From Microbacterium sp. ET2 (GTDB taxonomy: Bacteria > Actinomycetota > Actinomycetes > Actinomycetales > Microbacteriaceae), in assembly GCF_030347395.1 (NCBI RefSeq), contig NZ_CP128170.1, positions 1,798,001 to 1,862,000 on the forward strand: a stretch of 64,000 nucleotides of DNA. The letters are read 5' to 3'. Numbering within the stretch: the first letter of the stretch is position 1; each line of letters begins with the position of its first letter. This document shows, piece by piece, positions 34,772 to 46,009 of this stretch. The position numbers were made by a program, and so were the translations under genes. The notes under the pieces are model-generated. The model was given only the letters and a program-made list of their open reading frames with translations, ran no database searches and was not told the DNA's origin.

Positions 34772-36869
34772 TGTCATCGGCCGTGACGATTGATGGTCGC
34801 GAGCCGGTGGAGGAATCCCCTCGCGCGAAACGCCTCCTCCTGGGAGACCCCTCACCTCCGAGAAGCTCGACGACCAGCTGCTGCCCAAGCGCCGCGCGCT
34901 GCCGATCTTCGCCTCCGACGCGCTGAGCTCGGTGGCCTATGCGCCGCAGGAGCTGCTGATGATCCTGCTCATCGGCGGCACGGCGTTCCTCGCCTTCAGC
35001 CCCGGGGTCGCGGTCGCCGTCGTGGTGCTGCTCATCGTGGTGGTGCTGAGCTACCGCCAGCTCATCAAGGCGTATCCCTCAGGCGGCGGCGACTACGAGG
35101 TGGCGCGCACCAACCTCGGCGAGGTGCCGGGGGTCGTCGTCGCCTCGGCACTCCTCGTCGACTACGTCCTCACCGTCGCCGTGTCGATCGCGTCGGGCGT
35201 CGACAACATCATCTCGGCGATCCCCGAGCTCGCGCCCTTCCGCATCGAGTTCGCGGTCGGCTTCGTCATCCTGCTCGTGATCGTCAACCTCCGCGGGGTG
35301 CGCGAGGCCTCGTTCGCCTTCGCGATCCCCACCTACGTCTTCATCGGCTCGGTCGCCTTCATGGTGGTCGTCGCCCTCATCCGCACCGCGCTCGGCGACC
35401 CGCCGATCGCCTCGAGCGCCGAGTACGCGGTCCAGGCCGAGGAGCTCACCCAGGCCGCGACGATCCTCCTCATCCTGCGGGCGTTCTCGAGTGGATGCTC
35501 CGCCCTCACCGGGGTCGAAGCGGTCTCGAACGGCGTGCCGGCCTTCCGCCGCCCGAAGGTGCGGAACGCCCAGTGGACGCTCGTGCTCATGGGCGGGGTC
35601 GCCATCGTGCTCTTCACCGGTCTCACCGCTGTCGGGCTCATCTCGCAGGTGCACTACGCCGAAGACCCCTGCAACCTCGTCGGCTTCGCCTGCGAGACCA
35701 CCCCCCAGCCGAGCCTCATGGCGCAGATCGCGGCGGCCACGTTCGGAATGGGGTCGATCCCGTTCTTCATCGTGCAGGCCGCCACCGCCTGCGTGCTGCT
35801 GCTCGCCGCCAACACGGCCTTCAACGGATTCCCGCTGCTCGGGTCGGTGCTGGCGCGCGACGGCTACGCGCCGAAGGCGCTGAACACCCGCGGCGACCGG
35901 CTGGTGTTCTCGAACGGGATGATCATCCTGGGCCTCGCGGCCATCGTGGTCCTGATCGTGTACCAGGCGAACCTGACGACCCTCATCCAGCTGTACATCA
36001 TCGGCGTCTTCGTGTCGTTCTCACTCGGCCAGATCGGCATGGTGCGGCACTGGCGACGCGAGCTCCGCCAGACCACCCGCGTCGAGGCGCGGCGTGATCC
36101 ACGGGCGGCGGCCGAGCGCCGCGCGGCACTCACCGGCCTCGCGATCAACTCGACCGGAGCGGCGATGACGGTCGCCGTCCTCGTCATCGTCACCGCGACG
36201 AAGTTCATCTATGGCGCCTGGCTGGTCTTCCTGGCCATCCCGGTGCTCGCGGTGCTCATGATCGGCGTGAACCGGTACTACCGCGACGTCGACCACGAGA
36301 TCCGCATCGACGAGCCGGTCCAGTACGGCTCGTCGGGCGACGTCGCCCTCATCCTCGTGAGCAAGCTCCAGAAGCCGGTCGCCAAGGCCCTCGACTACGC
36401 CCTCGCGGCCAAGCACGACAAGACGATCGCCCTGCACGTGGCGGTGACGAACGACGACGCCGACGCGCTGCAGCGGGAGTGGCAGGACCAGCGGATGCCG
36501 GTGCCCCTCGTCATCCTCGAGTCGCCGTACCGCTACTACGCGCAGCCGGTCGCGGAGTTCATCCGTCAGTATCGGCAGAAGCACGGGTCGGCCGTGGTGA
36601 CGGTGTATCTGCCGCAGTACATCGTCGGTCACTGGTGGGAGACCTTCCTCCACAACCGTCGCGCGCGGCGCATCGCCCAGCAGCTCATGCTCATCCACGG
36701 CGTCACGATCACCCTGGTGCCGTGGCTTCTCGACTCGTCAGAGCTCATCTACGGGCGGCGGTCGCGCCCGCTCCCCGGCCAGGACCGCGCCGGCCGGCCG
36801 TTCGAGCCCGATCTCGAGGCACCCCCGATCGCCGAACGGTCGAGCCTGGAGGCCCGCCCGGACGAGTGA
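34771..36869 (+). CDS. KimA-like APC-superfamily potassium permease (5' frameshift)
   Basis: About 700 residues: 12 transmembrane helices followed by a cytoplasmic universal-stress-like domain of about 200 residues (GDVALILVSKLQKPVAKALD, then YLPQYIVGHWWE). This fits KimA/YdaO-type K+ importers rather than amino-acid permeases, and the kdp operon follows directly. The natural start is ATG 34771 (MSSAVTIDGREPVEESPRAK), but a 1-nt loss in the CCCC run at 34848-34851 breaks the frame before the family segment LTSEKLDDQLLPKRRALPIF. The uninterrupted frame carrying the helices runs from about 34790; a GTG at 34932 is the first in-frame start. A sequencing error is likely. Confidence 0.75.
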
Positions 36870-36999
36870 CGCCGCGCCGCGGCATCCGCTCTTCTCCTTC
36901 TTCGCACCCTCGCCTCGCGCGCGGACGAGGGGAGCGGCCCGACACGGCCGCCGTGAGCAACCCGTGAGGAGCAGCCGCGGGGCCGTAGGGATTCCGTGA

Positions 37000-37021
37000 G
37001 GATGCCGCAGCCGCGGCATCC
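37000..37021 (+). terminator. Hairpin between the permease gene and kdp
   Basis: GGATGCCGC (37000-37008) pairs perfectly with GCGGCATCC (37013-37021) across a 4-nt loop. It lies downstream of the permease gene and just before the first tiny kdp-linked frame. It may terminate the permease transcript or act in the kdp leader. Confidence 0.55.
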
Positions 37022-37042
37022 GGGGGTGTTGCATCGCATCTC

Positions 37043-37126
37043 GTGCTCGATGTGATCTATCTCGTGGCGACCATCGCCCTCTTCGCCCTCGTGGCCCTGG
37101 CTGCGCGGGGGGTGGAGCGGCTGTGA
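37043..37126 (+). CDS. Tiny membrane peptide upstream of kdpF
   Basis: A 27-residue frame from a GTG at 37043: residues [20 protein letters not shown] form a single transmembrane helix, followed by a short ending with Arg-Gly-Val-Glu-Arg-Leu. Its stop overlaps the kdpF start by GTGA. I found no strong ribosome-binding site, and a second GTG lies at 37052. The hydrophobic pattern and the coupled overlaps through to kdpA suggest a real additional small subunit or leader peptide of the Kdp system. Its function is unknown. Confidence 0.5.
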   Translation: MLDVIYLVATIALFALVALAARGVERL

Positions 37127-37212
37127 CCGCCCTCTCGCTCATCGCCGCGACCCTCGCCGTCGCCGCGATCGTCTATCTGGTCATCGCCCTGGTGAAGCCG
37201 GAGAAGTTCTGA
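37123..37212 (+). CDS. kdpF: KdpF, small subunit of the K+-transporting ATPase
   Basis: A 29-residue single-helix protein, GTG start, ending [11 protein letters not shown]. The YLVIALV(K/R)PE(K/R)F ending is the hallmark of KdpF, which stabilises the KdpABC complex in the membrane. The start overlaps the preceding tiny frame and the stop overlaps the kdpA ATG by one base (TGATG at 37210-37214), so translation of the set is coupled. Confidence 0.85.
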   Translation: MTALSLIAATLAVAAIVYLVIALVKPEKF

Positions 37213-38894
37213 TGGACGCCACCGCCACGTGGACCGGCATCCTGCAGGTCGCCACCGTCGTCCTGCTTCTGACGCTCCTCTACCGTCCCCTCGGCGACTA
37301 CATCGCCCACGTCTACACCACCGACCGCGACGCGCGCGTCGAGCGGGGCTTCTACCGCCTCGTAGGTGTCGACGCCCGCTCCGAGCAGACGTGGCAGGTC
37401 TACGCCCGCAGCGTCCTGATCTTCTCCGTCGTCGGTGTGCTGTTCGTCTACGCCCTCCAGCGGCTGCAGGCGTTCCTCCCCTCCTCGCTCGGCCTTCCCG
37501 CCGTTCCCGAGGCGCTGGCGTTCAACACCGCGGTGTCGTTCGTCACCAACACCAACTGGCAGTCGTACTCGCCCGAGCTGACGCTCGGCTATACGGTGCA
37601 GTTCGCCGGGCTCGCTGTGCAGAACTTCGTCTCGGCAGCGGTCGGCATCGCCGTGGCGATCGCGCTCGTTCGCGGGTTCGGCCGTCGGGGAGCGACGACG
37701 ATCGGCAACTTCTGGGTCGACCTCGTCCGCGGCGTCGGGCGCCTGCTGCTCCCGCTGTCGATCCTCGCCGCGATCGCGCTGCTCATCGCCGGCGTCGTGC
37801 AGAACTTCAACGGCTTCACCGACGTGACCACGCTCAGCGGCGCCACTCAGACGCTGCCCGGCGGACCCGTCGCCTCGCAGGAGGCCATCAAGGAGCTCGG
37901 CACGAACGGCGGCGGATTCTTCAACGCCAACTCGTCGCATCCGTTCGAGAATCCCACGCCGTGGACGAGCGTGCTGCAGATCCTCCTGCTCCTCGCGATT
38001 CCGGTCGCGATGCCCCGCGCGTTCGGCCGCATGGTCGGCGACAACCGTCAGGGCTACGCAATCCTCGCGGTGATGGCATCGATCGCGATCGTGTCCATCG
38101 CCGCGGTCAGCTGGCTCGAGTCGCTCGCCTTGGGCACCGCCCCTCAGCTGGCCGGCTCGACGATGGAGGGCAAGGAGGTGCGGTACGGCATCTTCGGCTC
38201 GACCCTCTACGCCGCCGCGACGACCCTGACCTCGACCGGCGCGGTCAACTCGATGCACGACTCCTACACCGCACTCGGCGGCATGATCCCGATGATCAAC
38301 ATGATGCTCGGCGAGATCGCGCCGGGCGGCGTCGGGTCGGGACTGTACGGGATGCTGGTGCTCGCCGTCCTCGCCGTGTTCGTCGGCGGTCTGCTGATCG
38401 GCCGTACCCCGGAATACCTCGGGAAGAAGATCGGGCCGCGCGAGATCAAGCTCGCGAGCCTCTACATCCTCGTCACCCCGACACTCGTGCTCGCCGGGAC
38501 CGCGCTGAGCTTCGCGATCCCCGGGATCAGAGCGGATGTCGAGGCGACGTCGATCTGGAATCCCGGCATCCATGGCCTGAGCGAAGTGCTCTACGCCTTC
38601 ACCTCGGCCTCGAACAACAACGGCTCGGCCTTCGCCGGTCTCACCGCGAACACCCCGTGGCTCAACACCGCGCTCGGTGTGGCGATGCTCCTGGGCCGGT
38701 TCCTACCGATCGTGCTGGTGCTCGCACTCGCCGGGTCGCTCGCGGCCCAGAGGCCGGTGCCGTCCACGGTGGGGACGCTCCCCACCCACCGCCCGCAGTT
38801 CGTCGGGCTCCTCGCGGTGCTCGCGGTCGTCGTGACCGCGCTGACCTACTTCCCCGTTCTCACGCTGGGTCCCCTGGCGGAAGGGCTCGTCTGA
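37212..38894 (+). CDS. kdpA: KdpA, potassium-binding/channel subunit
   Basis: A 560-residue membrane subunit that forms the selectivity filter and K+ pathway of the high-affinity KdpFABC pump. Filter-loop segments are visible, for example [51 protein letters not shown] and [15 protein letters not shown]. Length and order match the family, with about ten helices. It is preceded by kdpF and followed 2 nt later by kdpB. Like other kdp operons it should be induced at low K+ by KdpDE, encoded downstream. Confidence 0.96.
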   Translation: MDATATWTGILQVATVVLLLTLLYRPLGDYIAHVYTTDRDARVERGFYRLVGVDARSEQTWQVYARSVLIFSVVGVLFVYALQRLQAFLPSSLGLPAVPEALAFNTAVSFVTNTNWQSYSPELTLGYTVQFAGLAVQNFVSAAVGIAVAIALVRGFGRRGATTIGNFWVDLVRGVGRLLLPLSILAAIALLIAGVVQNFNGFTDVTTLSGATQTLPGGPVASQEAIKELGTNGGGFFNANSSHPFENPTPWTSVLQILLLLAIPVAMPRAFGRMVGDNRQGYAILAVMASIAIVSIAAVSWLESLALGTAPQLAGSTMEGKEVRYGIFGSTLYAAATTLTSTGAVNSMHDSYTALGGMIPMINMMLGEIAPGGVGSGLYGMLVLAVLAVFVGGLLIGRTPEYLGKKIGPREIKLASLYILVTPTLVLAGTALSFAIPGIRADVEATSIWNPGIHGLSEVLYAFTSASNNNGSAFAGLTANTPWLNTALGVAMLLGRFLPIVLVLALAGSLAAQRPVPSTVGTLPTHRPQFVGLLAVLAVVVTALTYFPVLTLGPLAEGLV

Positions 38895-38896
38895 CC

Positions 38897-41056
38897 ATGT
38901 CCACACTGACCACTCCCCCGCCGACCGTCGGCTCGCACGAGGCGGCATCCGAGGCGCGCGCACCCCGCGCGTTCGGCGCCGCACAGCTCGCCCAGGCGCT
39001 CCCCGGGGCACTTCGCAAACTCAACCCCGCCGCCCTGTGGCGGAACCCCGTCATGTTCCTGGTGTGGGTGGGCGCTGCGCTCACCACCGTCATCGCGATC
39101 GCCGAGCCCTTCCTCGGCGGCGCCGGCGAGTCCGGCGGCACCGTGGTGCCCGCCGGGTTCACCTGGGGGATCGCGGTGTGGCTCTGGCTCACCGTGCTCT
39201 TCGCCAACCTCGCCGAGTCGGTCGCCGAGGGGCGGGGCAAGGCGCAGGCGGCGACGCTGCGCAACACCCGGACGAGCACGATGGCGAACCGGGTCACCGG
39301 GTACGACGCGGTCGCCGACCCCGCCGCCGAGCTGTCGGGCACCGCCCCGGTCTCGTCTGCCGAGCTCACCCTCGGCGACGTCGTCGTGGTGACGGCCGGC
39401 GAACTGATCCCCGGCGACGGCGACATCGTGCACGGTATCGCCACGGTCGACGAGTCGGCGATCACCGGCGAATCCGCACCGGTCGTCCGCGAGTCGGGGG
39501 GCGACCGCAGCGCCGTGACGGGCGGCACGCGCGTGCTGTCCGACCGCATCGTCGTGCGCATCACCTCGAAGCCCGGCGAGACCTTCGTCGATCGGATGAT
39601 CGCGCTCGTCGAGGGCGCGAGCCGGCAGAAGACGCCCAACGAGATCGCGCTGAACATCCTCCTCGCGAGCCTGTCGATCGTCTTCGTCATCGTCGTGCTC
39701 ACCCTCAACCCGATCGCGTCCTATGCGGCCGCACCCGCCAGCATCCCGGTGCTCATCGCCCTGCTGATCTGCCTCATCCCCACCACGATCGGGGCGCTGC
39801 TCTCGGCGATCGGCATCGCCGGGATGGACCGGCTCGTGCAGCGCAACGTGCTGGCCATGTCGGGCCGCGCTGTCGAGGCCGCCGGCGATGTGACCACGCT
39901 GCTGCTGGACAAGACAGGCACCATCACCTACGGAAACCGCCGCGCGAGCGACTTCGTCGCCATGACCGGAGTGGATGCCGCGGACCTCGCCCGGGCTGCA
40001 TCGCTGTCGTCGCTGGCGGACCCCACCCCCGAGGGAACCTCGATCGCGGAGCTCGCCGCGGCCCAGCGCATCGTCGCCGAGATGCCCGCCGGGGCGGTGA
40101 CCGTGCCCTTCACCGCGCAGACCCGCATGAGCGGGCTCGACCTCCCCGACGGCACCCAGGTGCGCAAGGGTGCGGGCTCAGCGGTCCTGGCGTGGCTGGA
40201 GGCGGAGGGCGCCTCCGTGCCGACCCAGGTGCGCGCGCAAGTCGTGAGCGAGACCGACGCGATCGCCGAAGCCGGTGGCACGCCGCTCGTCGTCGCGACG
40301 CTGGGCGGCACCGGCAGCCGCATCCTCGGGGTCGTCCACCTCAAGGACATCGTCAAAGACGGACTGCGCGAGCGCTTCGACGAGCTGCGCGCCATGGGCA
40401 TCCGCACGGTCATGATCACGGGAGACAACCCCCTGACGGCGAAGGCCATCGCCGCCGAGGCGGGTGTCGACGACTACCTCGCCGAGGCCACCCCCGAGGA
40501 CAAGCTCGCACTCATCAAGCGCGAGCAGGAGGGTGGCCGTCTCGTCGCCATGACCGGCGACGGCACGAACGACGCCCCCGCTCTCGCGCAGGCGGATGTC
40601 GGGGTGGCCATGAACACCGGCACGTCGGCCGCGAAGGAGGCCGGCAACATGGTCGACCTCGACAGCGACCCGACGAAGCTCATCGACATCGTGCGCATCG
40701 GCAAGCAGCTGCTCATCACGCGTGGGGCACTCACGACCTTCTCCCTGGCCAACGACATCGCGAAGTACTTCGCGATCATCCCGGCGATGTTCATGGGGGT
40801 CTTCCCCGGGCTCGCGGCGTTGAACATCATGGGGCTGTCGTCGCCGGCGTCCGCTGTGACGAGCGCGATCATCTTCAACGCGATCGTCATCGTCTTCCTC
40901 ATCCCGCTGTCGCTGCGGGGCGTGGCCTACCGGCCGGCGAGCGCGTCTCAGCTGCTGTCGCGGAACCTCCTGATCTACGGTCTCGGCGGTGTCATCGCGC
41001 CCTTCATCGGCATCAAGCTCATCGACCTGGTCGTGAGCCTCATCCCGGGCTTCTGA
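38897..41056 (+). CDS. kdpB: KdpB, P-type ATPase subunit
   Basis: A 719-residue P-type ATPase that powers the Kdp pump. The phosphorylation motif DKTGTIT has its Asp at residue 338. The actuator motif is [12 protein letters not shown], the nucleotide domain has [12 protein letters not shown], and the hinge motif is [22 protein letters not shown] chose the ATG at 38897, 2 nt after the kdpA stop; the frame is open far upstream inside kdpA but that part is a shadow of kdpA. No mutation of key residues is seen. Confidence 0.96.
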   Translation: MSTLTTPPPTVGSHEAASEARAPRAFGAAQLAQALPGALRKLNPAALWRNPVMFLVWVGAALTTVIAIAEPFLGGAGESGGTVVPAGFTWGIAVWLWLTVLFANLAESVAEGRGKAQAATLRNTRTSTMANRVTGYDAVADPAAELSGTAPVSSAELTLGDVVVVTAGELIPGDGDIVHGIATVDESAITGESAPVVRESGGDRSAVTGGTRVLSDRIVVRITSKPGETFVDRMIALVEGASRQKTPNEIALNILLASLSIVFVIVVLTLNPIASYAAAPASIPVLIALLICLIPTTIGALLSAIGIAGMDRLVQRNVLAMSGRAVEAAGDVTTLLLDKTGTITYGNRRASDFVAMTGVDAADLARAASLSSLADPTPEGTSIAELAAAQRIVAEMPAGAVTVPFTAQTRMSGLDLPDGTQVRKGAGSAVLAWLEAEGASVPTQVRAQVVSETDAIAEAGGTPLVVATLGGTGSRILGVVHLKDIVKDGLRERFDELRAMGIRTVMITGDNPLTAKAIAAEAGVDDYLAEATPEDKLALIKREQEGGRLVAMTGDGTNDAPALAQADVGVAMNTGTSAAKEAGNMVDLDSDPTKLIDIVRIGKQLLITRGALTTFSLANDIAKYFAIIPAMFMGVFPGLAALNIMGLSSPASAVTSAIIFNAIVIVFLIPLSLRGVAYRPASASQLLSRNLLIYGLGGVIAPFIGIKLIDLVVSLIPGF

Positions 41057-41093
41057 GCCCCCGCACTCTCGACCCGAACAAGGAGTCGCACGC

Positions 41094-41708
41094 ATGTCCA
41101 CCACCCGCACCACCCTGCGCAGCGTCGGCGTCGCCGTCCGCGCGATGGTCGCCTTCACCGTCATCCTCGGTGTCGGCTACACCCTGCTGATCACCGGCAT
41201 CGGTCAGCTGGTCCTCCCCTGGCAGGCGAACGGATCCCTCCAGCGGGACGCGGCCGGTGCCGTCGTGGGTTCTGCCCTCATCGGGCAGAGCTTCACCGAT
41301 GCCGACGGCGAGGCCCTGCCCGGATACTTCCAGTCCCGCCCCTCGGCCGCCGGTGACGGCTACGACGGCGGTGCGTCGAGCGGCTCGAACTGGGGCCCGG
41401 AGAACGCCGACCTCATCGCAGCGATCGAGGAGCGCAAGGCGGTGATCGCCGAACGCGAGGGCGTCTCGCCGGAGGAGATCCCCGCCGATGCGCTGACCGC
41501 CTCGGCCTCGGGACTCGATCCGCACATCAGCCCTGCCTACGCCCTGCTCCAGGTGCCGCGCGTGGCGGAGGAACGCGGGATCCCCGCCGACGAGGTCGGC
41601 GAGCTGGTGGAGTCTATGATCCAGTCCAGGGACCTCGGCTACCTCGGGGAACCTCGCGTCAACGTCCTGCAGCTGAACCTCGCGCTCGACGAGCGGGAGC
41701 AGCGCTGA
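41094..41708 (+). CDS. kdpC: KdpC subunit
   Basis: A 204-residue single-pass subunit of the Kdp pump. One transmembrane helix (residues about 13-35) is followed by an extracytoplasmic domain with the family segments IGQSFTDADG, YFQSRPSAAGDGYDGGASSG and DALTASASGLDPHISPAYA. It stabilises the complex and is needed for activity. AAGGAG precedes the ATG. It is separated by 37 nt from kdpB and by 73 nt from kdpD. Confidence 0.95.
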   Translation: MSTTRTTLRSVGVAVRAMVAFTVILGVGYTLLITGIGQLVLPWQANGSLQRDAAGAVVGSALIGQSFTDADGEALPGYFQSRPSAAGDGYDGGASSGSNWGPENADLIAAIEERKAVIAEREGVSPEEIPADALTASASGLDPHISPAYALLQVPRVAEERGIPADEVGELVESMIQSRDLGYLGEPRVNVLQLNLALDEREQR

Positions 41709-41781
41709 CGCCGAGAACGAAGGACCGATCAGGTATGCACGCCGCCCGCGCCTCGCGCCGACCCCTCACCGGGGAGCCGCG

Positions 41782-44325
41782 ATGAAGCGCGGGCGGCTGC
41801 GCGTGCTGCTGGGCGCCGCACCCGGTGTGGGCAAGACGTACGAGATGCTCGAGGAGGGTCGGCGTCTGGCGGGCGAGGGGCGCGATGTGGTCGTCGCGAT
41901 CGTCGAGACCCACGGCCGCGCCGCCACTGCGGCGCAGATCGAGGGACTCGAGGTGATGCCCCGGCGCGTCCTCGAGCACCGCGGCGTCGAGCTGACCGAG
42001 CTCGACCTCGACGCGGTGCTCGACCGCCGGCCCGACGTGGCTCTCGTCGACGAGCTCGCGCACACCAATGCCCCCGGTTCGGCCAACGACAAGCGCTGGA
42101 AAGACGTCGAAACGATCCGGGATGCCGGCATCGACGTCATCACGACCGTCAACGTCCAGCACATCGAGTCGCTGAACGGCGTCGTCGAGCAGATCACCGG
42201 CATCCCGCAGCGCGAGACCGTGCCGGATGCGGTGGTGCGCGGCGCCGACCAGATCGAGGTCGTCGACCTCGCACCGCAGTCGCTGCGCGACCGCCTGTCG
42301 GCGGGCCAGGTGTATCCGGCCGAACGGATCGACGCGGCGCTGTCGAACTACTTCAGACTGGGCAACCTCACGGCGCTGCGCGAACTGGCGCTCCTCTGGC
42401 TCGCGGATGAGGTCGACAGCGCCCTGAAGAGCTACCGCTCCGAGCACGGCATCGAGGGAAGCTGGCAGGCCCGCGAGCGGGTCGTCGTCGCCCTCACCGG
42501 CGGCCCCGAGGGCGAGACGCTGCTGCGGCGAGGAGCGCGGATCGCCGCGCGCTCGGCGGGCGGCGAGCTGCTCGCCGTGCACGTCTCCAGCCAGGACGGC
42601 TTGCGCGCCTCGAGTCCTGGCGCATTGGCTCAGCAGCGCGCGCTCGTCGAATCTCTCGGCGGCACGTACCACCAGGTCGTCGGCGACGACATCCCGCGCG
42701 CCCTGGTCGACTTCGCCCGCTCGGTCAACGCCTCGCAGCTGGTCATCGGCGTCAGCCGTCGCGGCCGGCTCGCCGCCGCGGTGACCGGACCCGGCATCGG
42801 CGCCACCGTCATCCGCGAGTCGGGCGACATCGACGTGCACATCGTCACGCACGCCGCCGCCGGCGGGCGCTTCGCCCTCCCGCGCGTGCGCGGAGGAGCC
42901 CTCAGCGTCAAGCGCCGCGTGCTCGGATTCGTCACCGCGCTCATCGGGGGCCCGCTGCTGTCGGTGGTGCTCTCGACCTTCCGCAGCGAAGAGTCGATCA
43001 CCTCCGATGTGCTCTTCTACCAACTGCTCGTCGTGGTCGTCGCCCTCATCGGCGGCATCTGGCCCGCGCTCTTCGCCGCCGTGCTGTCGGGTCTGACCCT
43101 GGACTTCCTGTTCGTCGAGCCGCTGTACAACGTCACGATCTCCGACCCTCTGCACGCGCTCGCCCTCGCGCTGTACGTCGTGATCGCGATCCTCGTCAGC
43201 TACATCGTCGACCAGGCAGCGCGGGCAGCCAGGGTCGCGCGGCGCGCGGCGGCGGAGTCGGGCTGCTCGCCACCGTCGCCGGCAGCGTGCTGCGCGGTGA
43301 GAGCGCCGTTCCCGCTCTCGTCACCCGCACCCGCGAAGCGCTGGGCCTCGCCGGCGTGCGCCTCGAGGCCGCGGACGGCACGACGATCGCCACCGACGGC
43401 GAGCCCGTGCGCGGCGACGACTACGTCACCATCGCCGTCGGGCGCGGGCCCGACGGCGAGCCGCGGGGCCGACTGGGCTGCACGGCAGCCTCGGAGCGCG
43501 CGAGCGGCGTCTTCTCGACGCGATCGTCGCCCAGCTCGCCGCCGCGCTCGAACACACCGATCTCACCGCGACGGCGCGCGCGGCCGATGCCCTCGCCGAG
43601 GCCGACCAGGTGCGCACCGCCCTGCTGTCGGCGGTCAGCCACGACCTCCGCCGGCCGCTGGCCGCCGCCCTGGCCGCGATCGGAGGGCTGCGGGCGGCCG
43701 GCGACCACCTGAGCGCGGCCGACCGTCAGGAGCTGCTCGAGACCGCGGACGAGAGCCTGTCCACCCTGTCGCAGCTCGTCACCGACCTGCTCGACGTCAG
43801 CCGCGTGGAGGCGGGAGTGCTCGCGGTGTCGCTCGCGCCGGTCGACGCCGCCGGTGCCGTCCTCGCGGCTCTCGACGAGCTCGATCTCGGTCCGGGCGAC
43901 GTCGAACTCGGCCTCGACCCCGACCTCCCTGCGCTCACGGCCGATCCCGTGCTGCTGCAGCGCGTGCTCGTGAACGTGCTCGCCAACGCCCGGCGGCACA
44001 GCCCCGAGGGCGCCCGGGTTCTCATCACCACCAGCCGACTCGGACAGAACGCCGAGATCCGCATCGTCGACCGCGGCCCCGGAGTGAGCGCCGAGCGTCA
44101 GGAGGACATGTTCGCGCCGTTCCAGCGACTGGGTGACGTCGACAACACCACCGGGCTGGGGCTCGGGCTCGCGCTGTCCAAGGGCTTCACCGAGGGGATG
44201 GGCGGCGCACTCACCCCGGAGAACACCCCCGGCGGCGGCCTGACGATGGTCATCGCTCTCCCCCTCGCGGCGACGGCACCTCCGGCTGAGCGGCCGGCGC
44301 CCGCCCCCGCGGGAAGCGGGCGCCC

Positions 44326-44329
<4 letters not shown>
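41782..44329 (+). pseudogene. kdpD: KdpD sensor kinase gene with two 1-nt frameshifts
   Basis: Intact parts together give a KdpD of about 850 residues. The N-terminal KdpD domain has Walker A GAAPGVGKT at residues 11-19, followed by a USP domain, a four-helix membrane segment (LIGGIWPALFAAVLSGLTLD), a GAF-like region, and a kinase core with the H-box AVSHDLRRPLAAAL and ATP motifs LANARRHSPEGA and DRGPGVSA. One base appears to be missing at the GGG run 43260-43262 and another at GGG 43475-43477. Restoring a G at each returns the family sequence without gaps. Both sites read GGGCTG, so homopolymer miscalling is likely and the gene may be functional. It senses K+ or turgor and phosphorylates KdpE. 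Confidence 0.85.
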
Positions 44330-45006
<677 letters not shown>

Positions 45007-45058
45007 TGCGATCCCGGTTCGCGGCCTGGCTCCTCTTCCCAGCACCCAGGATGGGGTG

Positions 45059-45904
45059 ATGAGAGACGATCACGAGCGCCGCGCCGACCAACGTCGCCGA
45101 GACGGTGAAACGGACGGGCCGATCGAGGCAGCGCTGGAGAAGGAGTTCGAAGACGTCGTCGGCGAGGGCGCCGAGCGTCTTCACCGCACCTTCCGGGCGA
45201 CGGTCGTCACCGGCTTCCTCGGCGGTGTCGAGATCGGAGTCGGAGTCATCGCCTACCTGGGCGTGCTCGAGCACACCGGCGATCAGCTGCTTGCGGGGCT
45301 GGCGTTCAGCGCAGGGTTGATCGCTCTTCTGATGGCACACAGCGAGCTGTTCACGGAGAACTTCCTCATGCCCATCGCCGCGCTGGTCGCACGCGAGGGC
45401 ACCCTGGGGCAACTGGGCAAGTTGTGGGGTGGGACGCTGGTGGGGAATCTCTCAGGCGGATGGATCGTCATGGGCATCGTCGTCCTGGCATTTCCGGAAT
45501 GGCACGAGCTTCTCGCCCGGACTGCCGACCACTTCGTCAATGAACCGTTCTCGTGGAAGTTCGTCGCGCTGGCGATGCTGGGCGGGGCGGTCATCACACT
45601 CATGACCCGGATGCAGGAGGGCACCGACTCGGAGCCGACGAAGATCGTCGCGGCGATCGTCGGCGGTTTCCTACTGGCCGGCTTCCAGCTGCTGCACTCG
45701 ATCCTCGACTCGCTCTTCGCGTTCGGAGCGATCCTGAGCGGAGCCGACATCACCTATCTCGAGTGGTTCGTGTGGTTCCTGCCGGTGCTGGGGCTGAACC
45801 TCCTGGGCGGAGTCCTCCTCGTCACCGTTCTGCGCATCGTTCGCGAAGGCGAACTCTTCAGGATGCGACGCGGCCTGCCGGGCGGGAGCGTCAGGAAGCC
45901 GTGA
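45059..45904 (+). CDS. Formate/nitrite transporter (FNT) family protein
   Basis: A 281-residue membrane channel with six helices and the FNT fold. Family segments include GLAFSAGLIALLMAHSELFTENFLMP, LWGGTLVGNLSGGWIVMGIVV and ILSGADITYLEWFVWFLPVLGLNLLGGVLLVT; only short parts are quoted in place of the full blocks. It has a hydrophilic N-terminal extension of about 40 residues rich in Arg, Asp and Glu. The substrate could be formate, nitrite, hydrosulfide or another small monoacid. I chose the ATG at 45059 (AGGATGGG upstream); a GTG at 45056 is also possible. It stands alone after kdpE. Confidence 0.85.
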   Translation: MRDDHERRADQRRRDGETDGPIEAALEKEFEDVVGEGAERLHRTFRATVVTGFLGGVEIGVGVIAYLGVLEHTGDQLLAGLAFSAGLIALLMAHSELFTENFLMPIAALVAREGTLGQLGKLWGGTLVGNLSGGWIVMGIVVLAFPEWHELLARTADHFVNEPFSWKFVALAMLGGAVITLMTRMQEGTDSEPTKIVAAIVGGFLLAGFQLLHSILDSLFAFGAILSGADITYLEWFVWFLPVLGLNLLGGVLLVTVLRIVREGELFRMRRGLPGGSVRKP

Positions 45905-46009
45905 GGATCACGCCGCGTCCTGGGGCTCACCTCGACCGCGTCCTGACCGCGACCGGCACCGCCCGCACACGCTCCCCCAAGCGCGCGGACGGTGCCGTGC
46001 CCGCGCCGG

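Noticed and set aside
36870..37042. Possible c-di-AMP (ydaO-type) riboswitch before kdp
   Set aside because: Only one simple 9-bp hairpin is visible; I could not match the multi-helix ydaO core. A covariance search would decide.
37173..38573. 466-codon minus-strand frame inside kdpA
   Set aside because: Mirror of kdpA; rich in Asp/Glu/Arg/His with no fold signature.
37229..38896. Upstream extension of the kdpB frame through kdpA
   Set aside because: Open only because of GC bias; Arg/Ala-rich, no motif, and kdpB has a proper ATG right after the kdpA stop.
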